Shown one piece after another: positions 1 through 6,907 of a DNA stretch of 16,047 nt (the stretch's first letter is position 1; each line of letters opens with the position of its first letter). The position numbers and the translations under genes are program-made. The DNA is from an uncultured Eubacteriales bacterium (lineage in GTDB: Bacteria; Bacillota; Clostridia; Oscillospirales; Oscillospiraceae). The stretch is from positions 1-16,047 of the forward strand of contig UQUO01000042.1 in the NCBI GenBank assembly GCA_900544295.1, in the 5' to 3' direction. The notes beneath the pieces are model-generated. The model was not told where the DNA came from. It saw only the letters and a list, made by a program, of their open reading frames with translations, and did not search any database.

Positions 1-1
1 C

Positions 2-55
2 GCCGCCGCCCTCAAAGCCCTCGAAGACCGCGCCCAGAAGCGCAAGTTCTGCTGA
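2..55 (+). CDS. C-terminal tail of an unidentified protein (partial, cut by left edge)
   Basis: An open frame enters from the left edge and ends at TGA 53-55, giving 17 residues ending in LEDRAQKRKFC. The alanine-, lysine- and arginine-rich end is helical in character and in the same codon style as arcC downstream, so it is probably the last part of a real gene transcribed in the same direction. The product cannot be identified from 17 residues. In purine-degradation loci the neighbours of arcC include carbamoyltransferase (ygeW) and M20 peptidase (ygeY) genes, so one of those is a guess from context only. Confidence 0.5.
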   Translation, partial: AAALKALEDRAQKRKFC

Positions 56-140
56 ATGTGATTTTCCCCCGACTGTCCGCGCCCGGGGCGCGGGCAGCCG
101 GGGCTTCGGCCTTTAAATTTTTGAATGAGGTGTTATAATA

Positions 141-1085
141 ATGGGTAAGCGCATAGTAGTCGCTCTCGGCGGAAACGCCCTGGGCAACAACCTCCCCGAG
201 CAGATGATCGCCGTCAAGCAGACCGCCAAAGCCATCGCCGACCTCATCGAGGGCGGCAACGAGGTCATCGTGGCCCACGGCAACGGCCCCCAGGTGGGCA
301 TGATCCAGGCCGCCATGACCGAGCTCACCCGCTCGAACCCCGAGAAGTACATCCCCTGCCCGCTGTCCGTCTGCGTCGCCATGAGCCAGGGCTATATAGG
401 CTACGACCTGCAGAACGCCCTGCGCGAGGAGCTGCTCGACCGCGGCATCAACAAGGGTGTCGCCACTGTGCTCACCCAGGTCGAGGTAGACCCCGAGGAC
501 CCCGCCTTCAAGAATCCCACCAAGCCCATCGGCTCCTTCATGACCAAGGAAGAGGCCGACAAGATGGTCGCCGAGCGCGGCTACCAGGTCGTTGAGGACG
601 CGGGCCGCGGTTACCGCCGCGTCGTCGCCTCGCCCAGGCCGAAGGCGGTCGTCGAGCTGGACACCATTCGCGCGCTCGTGGACAGCGACCACATAGTCGT
701 CGCCTGCGGCGGCGGCGGTATCCCCGTGTTCACCACCGAGGGCCACCACCTCAAGGGCGCGGCCGCCGTCATCGACAAGGACTTCGCCAGCGAGGTCCTC
801 GCCGAGCAGCTCGACGCCGACTACCTCATCATCCTCACCGCCGTCGAGAAGGCCGCCATCAACTTCGGCAAGCCCGAGCAGAAGTGGCTGGACACCATCT
901 CCTCCGCCGAGGCCGCCCAGTACTGCGCCGAGGGCCACTTCGCGCCCGGCTCCATGCTGCCCAAGGTCCAGGCCGCCATGCGCTTTGCCGAGTCCAAGCC
1001 CGGCCGCCGCGCCCTCATCACCCTGCTTGAGAAGGCCCGCGACGGCATAGACGGCAAGACCGGCACCGTCATCGTGAACGAGTAA
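141..1085 (+). CDS. arcC: Carbamate kinase (ArcC/YqeA family)
   Basis: Transfers the phosphate of carbamoyl phosphate to ADP, giving ATP, ammonia and CO2; cytosolic amino acid kinase fold. The 314 residues match the usual family length. Visible motifs are the N-terminal VVALGGNAL loop (residues 6-14), HGNGPQVG (46-53), the ACGGGGIPV loop (188-196), IDKDFAS (211-217) and LPKVQAA near 273-279, whose lysine sits where the active-site lysine is found in the family. The start ATG has GAGGTG eight bases upstream. RidA follows after a 21-base gap. The pair may take carbamoyl phosphate from ureido or oxamate-type breakdown of purines, as in gut purine-utilisation loci, or from arginine or citrulline breakdown; no arcA or arcB is visible. 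The function call is firm, the pathway is inference. Confidence 0.95.
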   Translation: MGKRIVVALGGNALGNNLPEQMIAVKQTAKAIADLIEGGNEVIVAHGNGPQVGMIQAAMTELTRSNPEKYIPCPLSVCVAMSQGYIGYDLQNALREELLDRGINKGVATVLTQVEVDPEDPAFKNPTKPIGSFMTKEEADKMVAERGYQVVEDAGRGYRRVVASPRPKAVVELDTIRALVDSDHIVVACGGGGIPVFTTEGHHLKGAAAVIDKDFASEVLAEQLDADYLIILTAVEKAAINFGKPEQKWLDTISSAEAAQYCAEGHFAPGSMLPKVQAAMRFAESKPGRRALITLLEKARDGIDGKTGTVIVNE

Positions 1086-1106
1086 TAGGGAAGGAAGCGT
1101 ATAAAA

Positions 1107-1490
1107 ATGAAGAAAGCCATAGCCACCCCCAAGGCCCCCGCCGCCATCGGCCCCTACTCCCAGGGCGTCGCCGCCTCCGGCAAGTTCGCCTTCGTCTCCG
1201 GCCAGCTGCCCATCGACCCCGCCACCGGCGCCTTCGCCGCCGAGGATATCAAGGGCCAGACCGAGCAGAGCCTCAAGAACGTCGGCGCCATCCTCGCCGA
1301 GGCCGGTTTCGGCTTCGAGGACGTCGTCAAGACCACCGTGCTGCTCGCGGACATCGCGGACTTCGGCCCCATGAACGAGGTCTACGCCACCTTTTTCTCC
1401 GGCGACTGCCCGGCACGCGCCGCCTTCGCCGTCAAGGACCTGCCCAAGGGCGCCAAGGTCGAGATCGAGGCCATAGCCGTCAAGGACTGA
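1107..1490 (+). CDS. ridA: RidA family reactive enamine/imine deaminase
   Basis: Small cytosolic trimeric protein of the RidA/YjgF/UK114 family, which hydrolyses reactive 2-aminoacrylate-type enamines and imines released by PLP enzymes. Length 127 residues is typical. IGPYSQGV lies at residues 14-21, FVSGQLPIDP at 29-38, and the signature CPARAAFAVKDLPKGAKVEIE at 101-121 carries Arg104 and Glu121, the residues corresponding to the ligand-binding arginine and the catalytic-site glutamate of archetypal RidA. AGGAAG lies about nine bases before the ATG. It follows arcC closely and is followed by an intrinsic terminator, so it ends the first operon. RidA homologues often sit beside ammonia-lyase genes such as dpaL/ygeX; whether one lies to the left is unknown. 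Confidence 0.95.
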   Translation: MKKAIATPKAPAAIGPYSQGVAASGKFAFVSGQLPIDPATGAFAAEDIKGQTEQSLKNVGAILAEAGFGFEDVVKTTVLLADIADFGPMNEVYATFFSGDCPARAAFAVKDLPKGAKVEIEAIAVKD

Positions 1491-1503
1491 CGGAAAGCGC
1501 ATG

Positions 1504-1541
1504 AAAAGGGGAGGGGACCGCAGGGCCCTCTCCTTTTGACG
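1504..1541 (+). terminator. Rho-independent terminator after ridA
   Basis: Inverted repeat 1504-1515 / 1526-1537 makes a 12-bp stem with one G-T wobble and a 10-base loop. The stem base is AAAA/TTTT, so the U-run is part of the stem. It lies 14 bases after the ridA stop and before the promoter of the next operon. Confidence 0.75.
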
Positions 1542-1566
1542 TACACAGAAGTTTACAAAGCCCGCC

Positions 1567-1595
1567 TTGACTGCTGCGGCGCGGGCATGTATAAA
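1567..1595 (+). promoter_or_regulatory. Sigma-A type promoter of the TlpA operon
   Basis: TTGACT at 1567-1572, a 17-base spacer and TATAAA at 1590-1595 are a near-consensus housekeeping promoter. Transcription would start near 1602, about 23 bases before the TlpA-like start codon. A short GGCA...TGCC dyad (arms 1584-1587 and 1597-1600) brackets the -10 box; it is too short to be called an operator. Confidence 0.75.
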
Positions 1596-1624
1596 GTGCC
1601 ATCTCTGCCTAAAAGGAGAACGAC

Positions 1625-2176
1625 ATGAAAAAATTCCTGATACTCGCCGTGGCGGCCTGCCTGCTGCTTTCCGCCTGCGGCCAGGCCGCACCCGTCCAGA
1701 GCGAGGCCGCCAAGACCGCCGGCATACTCTCCGACTTTTCCACCACCGACCTAGACGGCAATGCCGCCGACGAGAGCATCTTCGCCGAGTACAAGCTCAC
1801 GATGGTGAACATCTGGGCCACCTTCTGCGGCCCCTGCATCTCCGAGATGCCCGAGCTCGGCGAGCTCGCCTCCGAGTACGCGGACAAGGGCATGCGCGTT
1901 GTCGGCCTTGTCACGGACGTCATGGACTCCGAGGGCGCGCTCGACGAGGCGCAGCTGCAGCTGGCGCGGGACATCGTCTCCGAGACCGGTGCGGACTACC
2001 TCCACATCGTCCCGGGCGAGGGGCTCTACGGCTTGCTCTCCCAGGTCAGCGGCGTGCCGACCACACTCTTCGTGGACAGCCAGGGCAAGCAGGTCGGAAC
2101 GGCCTACGTCGGCGCCAATGACCTGGACGGCTGGAAGACCATAGCCGACGAGCTGCTGGAGGGCCTCGAAGCGTGA
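1625..2176 (+). CDS. TlpA-like thioredoxin-fold lipoprotein (thiol-disulfide oxidoreductase)
   Basis: Extracytosolic, membrane-anchored thiol-disulfide oxidoreductase. A lipoprotein signal peptide runs over residues 1-17 with lipobox LSAC, so Cys18 would be lipidated. The thioredoxin-like domain has the WATFCGPC active site (Cys68 and Cys71) and a later SGVPTTLFVD stretch with the cis-proline loop and the following strand. 183 residues is normal for this group. AAAGGAGAA is placed six bases before the ATG, which sets the start. It is the first gene after a strong promoter, and its stop overlaps the GTG start of the CXXC mini-protein, so translation is coupled. With the mini-protein and polyferredoxin downstream it probably passes electrons to or from an extracytosolic acceptor; the substrate is unknown. 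Confidence 0.92.
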   Translation: MKKFLILAVAACLLLSACGQAAPVQSEAAKTAGILSDFSTTDLDGNAADESIFAEYKLTMVNIWATFCGPCISEMPELGELASEYADKGMRVVGLVTDVMDSEGALDEAQLQLARDIVSETGADYLHIVPGEGLYGLLSQVSGVPTTLFVDSQGKQVGTAYVGANDLDGWKTIADELLEGLEA

Positions 2177-2319
2177 GCCGCCGCCTGAAAAACTGCATAG
2201 CCGTCGCCCTTGCCGTTCTGGGCGCGGCCTTCGTCGGCATAGGCATCGCGCTGGGCGAGAACGAGATCGTCCTGCGCAAGGCCGTGAATATCTGCTTGGA
2301 GTGTATAGGCCTTGGCTAA
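2173..2319 (+). CDS. CXXC-motif membrane mini-protein (CD1871A-like)
   Basis: A 48-residue frame starts at GTG 2173, overlapping the upstream stop by three bases, and ends at TAA 2317-2319. It has a basic N-terminus, one hydrophobic segment at about residues 8-28, and a C-terminal NICLECIG with the CLEC pair at residues 41-44. This layout matches the small clostridial CD1871A family of CXXC-containing proteins, which I recall next to TlpA-like and 4Fe-4S membrane genes. The next gene starts inside its last codons. The two cysteines near the membrane face could carry thiols between the TlpA-like protein and the polyferredoxin; this is inference. The overlap of both ends with its neighbours and the family-like motif argue strongly that it is a real gene despite its size. 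Confidence 0.85.
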   Translation: MSRRLKNCIAVALAVLGAAFVGIGIALGENEIVLRKAVNICLECIGLG

Positions 2320-3193
2320 GCTCCTGGGCGCCCTGCGCCGCCACGTGCGCACGGCGGTGCAGCTGGGCTGGACGGCGCTGACGAACGGCTACGCCGCCGG
2401 CTTTGCCAAGGGCACCATCTACAAGGGCGAACTCAAGCGCGTCTGCGTCCCGGGGCTCAACTGCTATTCCTGCCCGGGCGCGCTCGGGTCCTGCCCCATA
2501 GGCTCGCTCCAGGCCGTGCTGGGGGACAGGGACCACTGGTTCTCCTTCTACGCAGTGGGTTTCCTGCTCTTCATAGGCGCGCTGCTGGGCCGCTTCGTCT
2601 GCGGCTGGCTCTGCCCCTTCGGCCTCGTGCAGGACCTGCTGCACAAGATACCCTTCCCTAAGAAGCTGAAGCGCCTGCCGGGCGACCGTGTACTCAAATA
2701 TCTGCGCTACGTCGTGCTGGTCGGTTTCGTCATTATTCTGCCGCTGACGGTGCTCGACGTCGTCGGGCAGGGCAGCCCCTGGTACTGCAAGTACATCTGC
2801 CCGAGCGGCACGCTGTTTGCGGGCATACCGCTCGTGGCCTCGAACCCGGGACTGCAGGCGGCGCTGGGCTGGCTCTTCAGCTGGAAGGCGGCCATCCTCA
2901 TCGTGCTGCTGCTGCTCTCGGTGGTCGTGTACCGGCCCTTCTGCCGCTATCTCTGCCCTCTGGGCGCGGTGTACGGGCTGTTCAACCCCATTGCCTTCTA
3001 CCGCTACGAGGTGGACGCAGACAAGTGCGTCTCCTGCGGGGCCTGCTCCCGCGCCTGCGGCTTCGGCCTTGAGCCGGACAAGCATCCCAACAGTCCCGAG
3101 TGCATCCGCTGCGGCGAGTGCATAAAGGCCTGCCCCCACGGGGCCATCTGCTCCACGCTGAAAAGGAAAAAGGAAAAGACCGCCAGAGGCTAG
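2312..3193 (+). CDS. NapH-like 4Fe-4S polyferredoxin membrane protein
   Basis: Integral membrane iron-sulfur protein of the NapH/PceC/YccM type, which passes electrons between the quinone or cytosolic pool and extracytosolic partners. In order: a cysteine-rich loop at 45-61 (Cys45, 51, 54, 61), a membrane span at about 78-96, CGWLCPFG (97-104), a span at about 131-149, CKYICPSG (159-166), a span at about 188-207, CRYLCPLG (211-218), then two cytosolic 4Fe-4S motifs with Cys239/242/245/249 and Cys264/267/270/274. 293 residues is normal. The TTG start at 2312 is preceded by GGAG ten bases upstream and overlaps the mini-protein by eight bases. A GTG at codon 12 is an alternative start. The extra CXPGXNCYSC cluster is typical of a clostridial subgroup. 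It ends the operon, ten bases before a strong terminator. Confidence 0.9.
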   Translation: MAKLLGALRRHVRTAVQLGWTALTNGYAAGFAKGTIYKGELKRVCVPGLNCYSCPGALGSCPIGSLQAVLGDRDHWFSFYAVGFLLFIGALLGRFVCGWLCPFGLVQDLLHKIPFPKKLKRLPGDRVLKYLRYVVLVGFVIILPLTVLDVVGQGSPWYCKYICPSGTLFAGIPLVASNPGLQAALGWLFSWKAAILIVLLLLSVVVYRPFCRYLCPLGAVYGLFNPIAFYRYEVDADKCVSCGACSRACGFGLEPDKHPNSPECIRCGECIKACPHGAICSTLKRKKEKTARG

Positions 3194-3202
3194 ATAAAGC
3201 TC

Positions 3203-3236
3203 CGGCCCGCCGCATTTTCGCGGCGGGCCGTTTTTT
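3203..3236 (+). terminator. Strong intrinsic terminator between converging operons
   Basis: A perfect 11-bp GC stem (3203-3213 with 3220-3230), a six-base loop ATTTTC and a T6 run at 3231-3236. It ends the redox operon on the plus strand. The MarR stop codon of the opposite operon lies inside the T run, so the hairpin also sits at that operon's 3' end, where it lacks a clear U-run. Confidence 0.93.
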
Positions 3237-3597
3237 ATTCCTCCGCTTCCCAGGAGTCGAGGAGCTTTTGCAGCAGGGCCTTGAGCATGGCCCGTTCGTC
3301 CTCCGCCAGGGCGGAGAAGGCCGCGTCCTGCCCGAGGTCGGAGGGCGCCTGGGCGCGGCCGGCCTCGGTGAGGCTGATGGTCAGGCCGCGGCGGTCTTCC
3401 TCGCTGCGGCGGCGGGTGACGAGGCCCTGGGCCTCCAGCTTACCCAAAAGCTCGCTGACCGAGGCGCTGCGCAGCTCCAGCAGGCAGACAAGGTCTGCCT
3501 GGCTCATGTCCCCGCGCTCGGCCAGCAGGCGGAGCATCCGCTCACGGCTGCCGGGCAGGCCCGCGCGGTGGACAAGATAGTGTCCGCAGCGGCGCAT
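3235..3597 (-). CDS. MarR family transcriptional regulator, N-terminus apparently truncated
   Basis: Winged helix-turn-helix regulator. From ATG 3597 it has 120 residues: GHYLVHRAG (5-13), a helix-turn-helix from about 30 to 62 (SQADL, SASVSELLGKLEAQGLV) and a wing with EEDRRGLTISLT (66-77), followed by C-terminal dimer helices. MarR proteins usually have about 140-150 residues. The same frame stays open upstream for 53 more codons to TAG 3757-3759, encoding a Pro/Gly/His-rich stretch (HGPHGPHGPGPHGP) and DRDSLGGL, typical of the N-terminus of this regulator group, but without ATG, GTG or TTG. The original start seems lost where the frame meets the damaged hydrolase gene. Effector and target are unknown; it may control its own operon. 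Confidence 0.8.
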   Translation of the reverse strand: MRRCGHYLVHRAGLPGSRERMLRLLAERGDMSQADLVCLLELRSASVSELLGKLEAQGLVTRRRSEEDRRGLTISLTEAGRAQAPSDLGQDAAFSALAEDERAMLKALLQKLLDSWEAEE

Positions 3598-4978
3598 GAG
3601 GCCGCCGAGACTGTCCCTGTCCGGCTCCGGCTCGGGCGGGTGGGGCCGCCTGCCCCGCGGGCCCCTGCCCGGACCGTGCGGGCCGGGGCCGTGGGGGCCG
3701 TGAGGCCCGTGGGAAGGCGGCGGCGCGCCGTGAGGCCCATGTGGAGGAGGCGGGGGCTATGGGGGTGTAGGCGTTTATGTATGTCCTTATCCGCGGCGCG
3801 TCCTGGAGGTGGTAGGGGTTCGCGACGGAGATCATCGCCGCCGGCTCCTCATTTATGAAGCGCGGGTCGTCTAAGGCGTGCTTGCGGCTCCAGTTTATGC
3901 GCACGGCGGTCTGGTTGCTGGCTGTGGGGAGGTTTGCCACCACCAGCGTGAGGCGGTCCTCCGGCAGGGAGGCGGGGCCGTGCAGCTCGTCCGCGAGGGG
4001 CTCGTAGAGCTCCGTGGGCAGGCCCAGCCTTTCCTCGACGATCTTGGCTATGTCAGCGCCGTCGGCGATGGCCGAGGGGATGGCCCGGCGGCGTTCCATG
4101 GCCTGGCAGAAGCCGCCCATGATGGTCGCGTCCGTCGTGATGAGGCCGTTGAAGCCCAGCTCCCCGCGCAGGACCCCCGTCAGCAGCTCGCGGCTGAGGG
4201 AGGCGGGCAGGACGTCGGAAAAGCCCAGCGCCGGGTTTTTCTCCATGGAGAGCGCCGGCTGGCAGATGTGGCCCACCATGACGGACAGCAGGCCCCGGTC
4301 TATGAGGGCCTTGTAGATCTTCCCGTAAGTCTCGCGCCACTCTTCCGCCGGGAGGCTGTTGCAGCTCGGATGCAGGTGCTGGTCTCGGAAGTCCACGCCG
4401 TCGCCGGGGAAGTGCTTGCAGCAGGCTATGAGGCCCGAGTCCTGGGCGGCGTCGAGAAAAAGCTGCGCATTTTTGAGCACCATTTCGGGCTCGGAGCCGA
4501 AGGTGCGGGTGTTGGTGATGGGGTTGCGGAAGTTCATGTCTATGTCCACGACGGGGGAGAAGGTCCAGTTTATGCCCGCTGCGAGGCCCTCGGCGGCGCA
4601 GACCTCGGCAAAACGGCGCGCGCAGGCCTCGTCGTCCGCTGCGGCGACGCCGAGCTGGTTTGCGAAATAGGTCCCGTCCGAAATTCCGCCCGCGCCGCCC
4701 TCTTCGAGGTTCGCGGCGTGGAGGAGGGGGATGCGCGCCGCGGCGTCTATGGCGGCAAGCTTCTCCGCCAGCTCCGCCTTGGGGCAGGGGCGGTAGAGCA
4801 CCGCGCCTATGCCCTCGTCACTCACGAGGGCGCGCAGCTCATCGAGCGGGTAGTCCCCGCCCATGACGCAGAATAGCTGGCCGGTCTTCTCACGCTCGTC
4901 CATCGAGGCGAGGGCGTCCAGCACCCAGCGCTCCTCGTCTGCGCTCAGGTAAAAGGGTTTGCCTTTCAGATCCATCAC
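3542..4978 (-). CDS. Glycoside hydrolase family 3, degenerate (internal loss and out-of-frame C-terminus)
   Basis: Family 3 beta-glycosidase/beta-N-acetylhexosaminidase type, no signal peptide. The barrel shows SPVVDIDMNFRNP (141-153), KHFPGDG (188-194), DQHLHP (199-204) and GLITTDAT with the nucleophile Asp283. Soon after IPSAIADGAD (300-309) the sequence jumps to C-terminal-domain text (VVANLPTASNQTAVRINW, ISVANPYHLQDAPRIRTYINAYTP, ending at 406). The end of the barrel, the linker and the first part of the second domain, by memory roughly 120-150 residues, are missing. The last conserved residue is Pro406 at 3761-3763; the remaining 72 residues are out-of-frame MarR 5' DNA. The start is GTG 4978 or ATG 4975, with GGAGGG 6-9 bases upstream and a 15-base gap after the moeA fusion gene. 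It is probably a pseudogene or makes an inactive protein. Confidence 0.8.
   Translation of the reverse strand: MMDLKGKPFYLSADEERWVLDALASMDEREKTGQLFCVMGGDYPLDELRALVSDEGIGAVLYRPCPKAELAEKLAAIDAAARIPLLHAANLEEGGAGGISDGTYFANQLGVAAADDEACARRFAEVCAAEGLAAGINWTFSPVVDIDMNFRNPITNTRTFGSEPEMVLKNAQLFLDAAQDSGLIACCKHFPGDGVDFRDQHLHPSCNSLPAEEWRETYGKIYKALIDRGLLSVMVGHICQPALSMEKNPALGFSDVLPASLSRELLTGVLRGELGFNGLITTDATIMGGFCQAMERRRAIPSAIADGADIAKIVEERLGLPTELYEPLADELHGPASLPEDRLTLVVANLPTASNQTAVRINWSRKHALDDPRFINEEPAAMISVANPYHLQDAPRIRTYINAYTPIAPASSTWASRRAAAFPRASRPPRPRPARSGQGPAGQAAPPARAGAGQGQSRRPHAPLRTLSCPPRGPARQP
3598..3756 (-). other. Orphaned 5' coding region of the MarR gene, no start codon
   Basis: Read in the MarR frame, these 53 codons give a His/Gly/Pro-rich low-complexity segment and then EPEPDRDSLGGL, joining directly to MRRCGHYL. 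The composition is that of a natural regulator N-terminus, not of random antisense sequence. The frame begins directly after TAG 3757-3759 and has no usual initiation codon. In the hydrolase frame the same DNA gives an Arg/Pro/Ala-rich non-protein-like tail. The region is therefore best read as former MarR coding sequence that is now translated out of frame as the hydrolase tail. Confidence 0.6.
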
Positions 4979-4993
4979 AGCTGTCCCTCCAAG

Positions 4994-6907
4994 TCAGAAA
5001 TGCCGCCGGACGCGGCCGGGCCGCTCCAGCGTGTAGCCGCCCAGGCGCTCCAGCCTCTCGCGGAACTCCGGCGAGGCCAGGGCCTCCAGCAGGCGGCGGA
5101 CCGCTCCGCTGTCCCAGGCGGGATCGGGTATGAGCAGGTCGTACTGCTCCGTGCACACGGGCAGGAAGTCCAGCCCGTAGAGCCGCGCCGCCGAGTATAT
5201 GCCCATGCCCGCGTCCGCCGAGCCCGAGGCTATCTGCGCCGCCACGGCCGTGTGCGTCGGCTCCTCGCGGCCGTAGCCGTAGACGGCGGCGCTCTCCACG
5301 CCCTCGCGGCGGCAGAGGTAGTCCGCCAGGATGCGCGTGCCGGAGCCCTTCTGCCGGTTTACGTAGCGCAGGCCGGGACGGGCGATGTCGGCAAAGCCGC
5401 GCAGGCCGAGGGGGTTGCCCGGGGCGAGCATGAGGCCCTGCGTCCGACCCACGCACTCGACGAGGCGCACTCCGCCCGAGGGGAAGAGGCGCTCGATATA
5501 GCTCTCGTTATAGCCGCCGGCGGCCTCGTCGAGCAGGTGTATGCCCGCGGCGTGGCACTCGCCCCGGCGCACGGCCATGAGCCCGCCCATGGAGCCGACG
5601 TGGCTTGAGGACATGCGCAGCGGCGGCTCCGCGAGGCGCAGGAGGTCCGCCAGCTCGTCCAGCAGCGGGTCGTGGCTGCCCGTGACGACGAGGCCGCCCT
5701 CGAGCTCCGCGAGGGGCCGGAGCAGGCGGACGCTCACCTTTGACCCTGCCTCAAGGCCCTCGACGCCCTGCGGTATCTCAAGCATGGCGTCCGCGCGCAT
5801 GAAGGAGCTCACCACCCCTGCGCCCCTGCCCAGAGGCGAGGCCACTAGGCCCTGCCCCGCGTCGCCCAGCCGCAGGCGGACGTATTCCCGGTACTTGAGG
5901 CCGGAGACTATGCCGCGGCCCAGGCGGGCATCCGCCTGCCGCGCCTCGCCGCCGGGGACTATGCCGGTGTAGAGTCCCAGCACCGGGCGCATGAGCTCTT
6001 CAAGGACGATGATGGCCGAGACGGGATAGCCGGGCAGCCCGAGGATGGGCTGCTTTCCCCGCAGGCCCAATATGGCGGGCTTGCCGGGCCGGATGGCCAG
6101 GCCGTGGAAGAGCACCTCGCCCGCCGAGGCTATGGCCGCGGCGCTCAGGTCGTCCCTGCCCGCGGAGGAGCCCGCGCCGAGGATGACTGCGTCGCACTCC
6201 GAGAGCGCCCTCTCCAGAGCGGCAGAAACTGCGCCGGGCTCGTCCGGGACTATGCCGTAGCAGCGCGGCAGCGCGCCCCAGCCCCGGAGCATGGCGGCGA
6301 AGATGCTGGAGTTGAACTCCACGACCTCACCCTCTCCGGGGGCCTCGCAGGGAGGCACCAGCTCGTCGCCCGTCGGGATGATGCCGACGACGGGACGGCG
6401 GCAGACCTCGCACTCCAGCACGCCCGCCGCGAGCATCGCGCCCAGGGCCGAGGGGCCTATCTCCGTGCGCGAGGGGAGTATCATCTCCCCGGCGCAGATG
6501 TCCTCGCCTATCTGCCTCACGTGCTGCCAGGGTGCGGCCGCCTCCCGCAGGCGGATGCCGCCGCCCGGCAGGGGCTCTATCTCCTCGGCCATTATGACGG
6601 CGTCGCAGCCCGGGGGCAGGGGGTCGCCCGTGTCCACGGGGACGTAGGCTCCCTCGGGCAGCTCCACCGGCGTCGTCTCCGTCGCCCCGAAGGTGGAGGC
6701 AGCCGCGACGGCGGCCCCGTCCATGGCGCAGGCGTGGTAGTGCGGCGCGCAGATGCGCGCGTAGACCGCCTTATAGCTCACCCGGCCCGCCGCGTCCTGC
6801 ACGCGGACGCGCTCCGGCTCCGGGGCGAGGCCGTTTTCCCGCAGCCGGGCCAGATAGGCCGCGCGGGCCTCGTCCAGGGGCGTGTTCGTGAGATATTGAA
6901 AGCCCAT
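4994..6907 (-). CDS. MoeA-like molybdopterin molybdenumtransferase fused to a periplasmic-binding-protein-like domain
   Basis: The MoeA half (about 1-395) shows the DAAGRVSY/AMDGAA region (38-66), PTGDELVPP (178-186), GAGSSAGRDD (244-253), HGLAIRPGKPA (268-278) and GLPGYP (290-295), and ends in a domain IV beta-barrel (SKVSVRLL). The C-terminal part (about 405-637) resembles the LysR/PBP-type ligand-binding fold: VTGSHDPLLDELADLL, VGSMGGLMA, NRQKGSGTRILADYL, and PTHTAVAAQIASGSADAGMGI. This fusion is a known clostridial and archaeal form. It may insert molybdenum while sensing a ligand, or help choose between metals or cofactor forms; the role of the PBP half is not established here. The start ATG 6907 follows the upstream stop with no base between (TGAATG), with GGAGG in the end of moeA, so translation is coupled. 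Confidence 0.9.
   Translation of the reverse strand: MGFQYLTNTPLDEARAAYLARLRENGLAPEPERVRVQDAAGRVSYKAVYARICAPHYHACAMDGAAVAAASTFGATETTPVELPEGAYVPVDTGDPLPPGCDAVIMAEEIEPLPGGGIRLREAAAPWQHVRQIGEDICAGEMILPSRTEIGPSALGAMLAAGVLECEVCRRPVVGIIPTGDELVPPCEAPGEGEVVEFNSSIFAAMLRGWGALPRCYGIVPDEPGAVSAALERALSECDAVILGAGSSAGRDDLSAAAIASAGEVLFHGLAIRPGKPAILGLRGKQPILGLPGYPVSAIIVLEELMRPVLGLYTGIVPGGEARQADARLGRGIVSGLKYREYVRLRLGDAGQGLVASPLGRGAGVVSSFMRADAMLEIPQGVEGLEAGSKVSVRLLRPLAELEGGLVVTGSHDPLLDELADLLRLAEPPLRMSSSHVGSMGGLMAVRRGECHAAGIHLLDEAAGGYNESYIERLFPSGGVRLVECVGRTQGLMLAPGNPLGLRGFADIARPGLRYVNRQKGSGTRILADYLCRREGVESAAVYGYGREEPTHTAVAAQIASGSADAGMGIYSAARLYGLDFLPVCTEQYDLLIPDPAWDSGAVRRLLEALASPEFRERLERLGGYTLERPGRVRRHF

Noticed and set aside
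77..121. GC hairpin 77-93 followed by a T-rich stretch, as a terminator before arcC
   Set aside because: The T-rich bases lie about 20 bases after the stem and a second short GGC-TTCG-GCC hairpin intervenes; too weak to call, and arcC shows no separate promoter.
1567..2121. 184-codon plus-strand frame overlapping the TlpA-like gene
   Set aside because: Arg-rich out-of-frame shadow; the lipobox, CGPC motif and ribosome site belong to the 1625-2176 frame.
3504..3740. ATG 3740 frame (MGLTARRRLP...) as the true regulator start
   Set aside because: It is a third frame, Arg/Ala/Thr-rich and unlike MarR, and stops inside the MarR gene.
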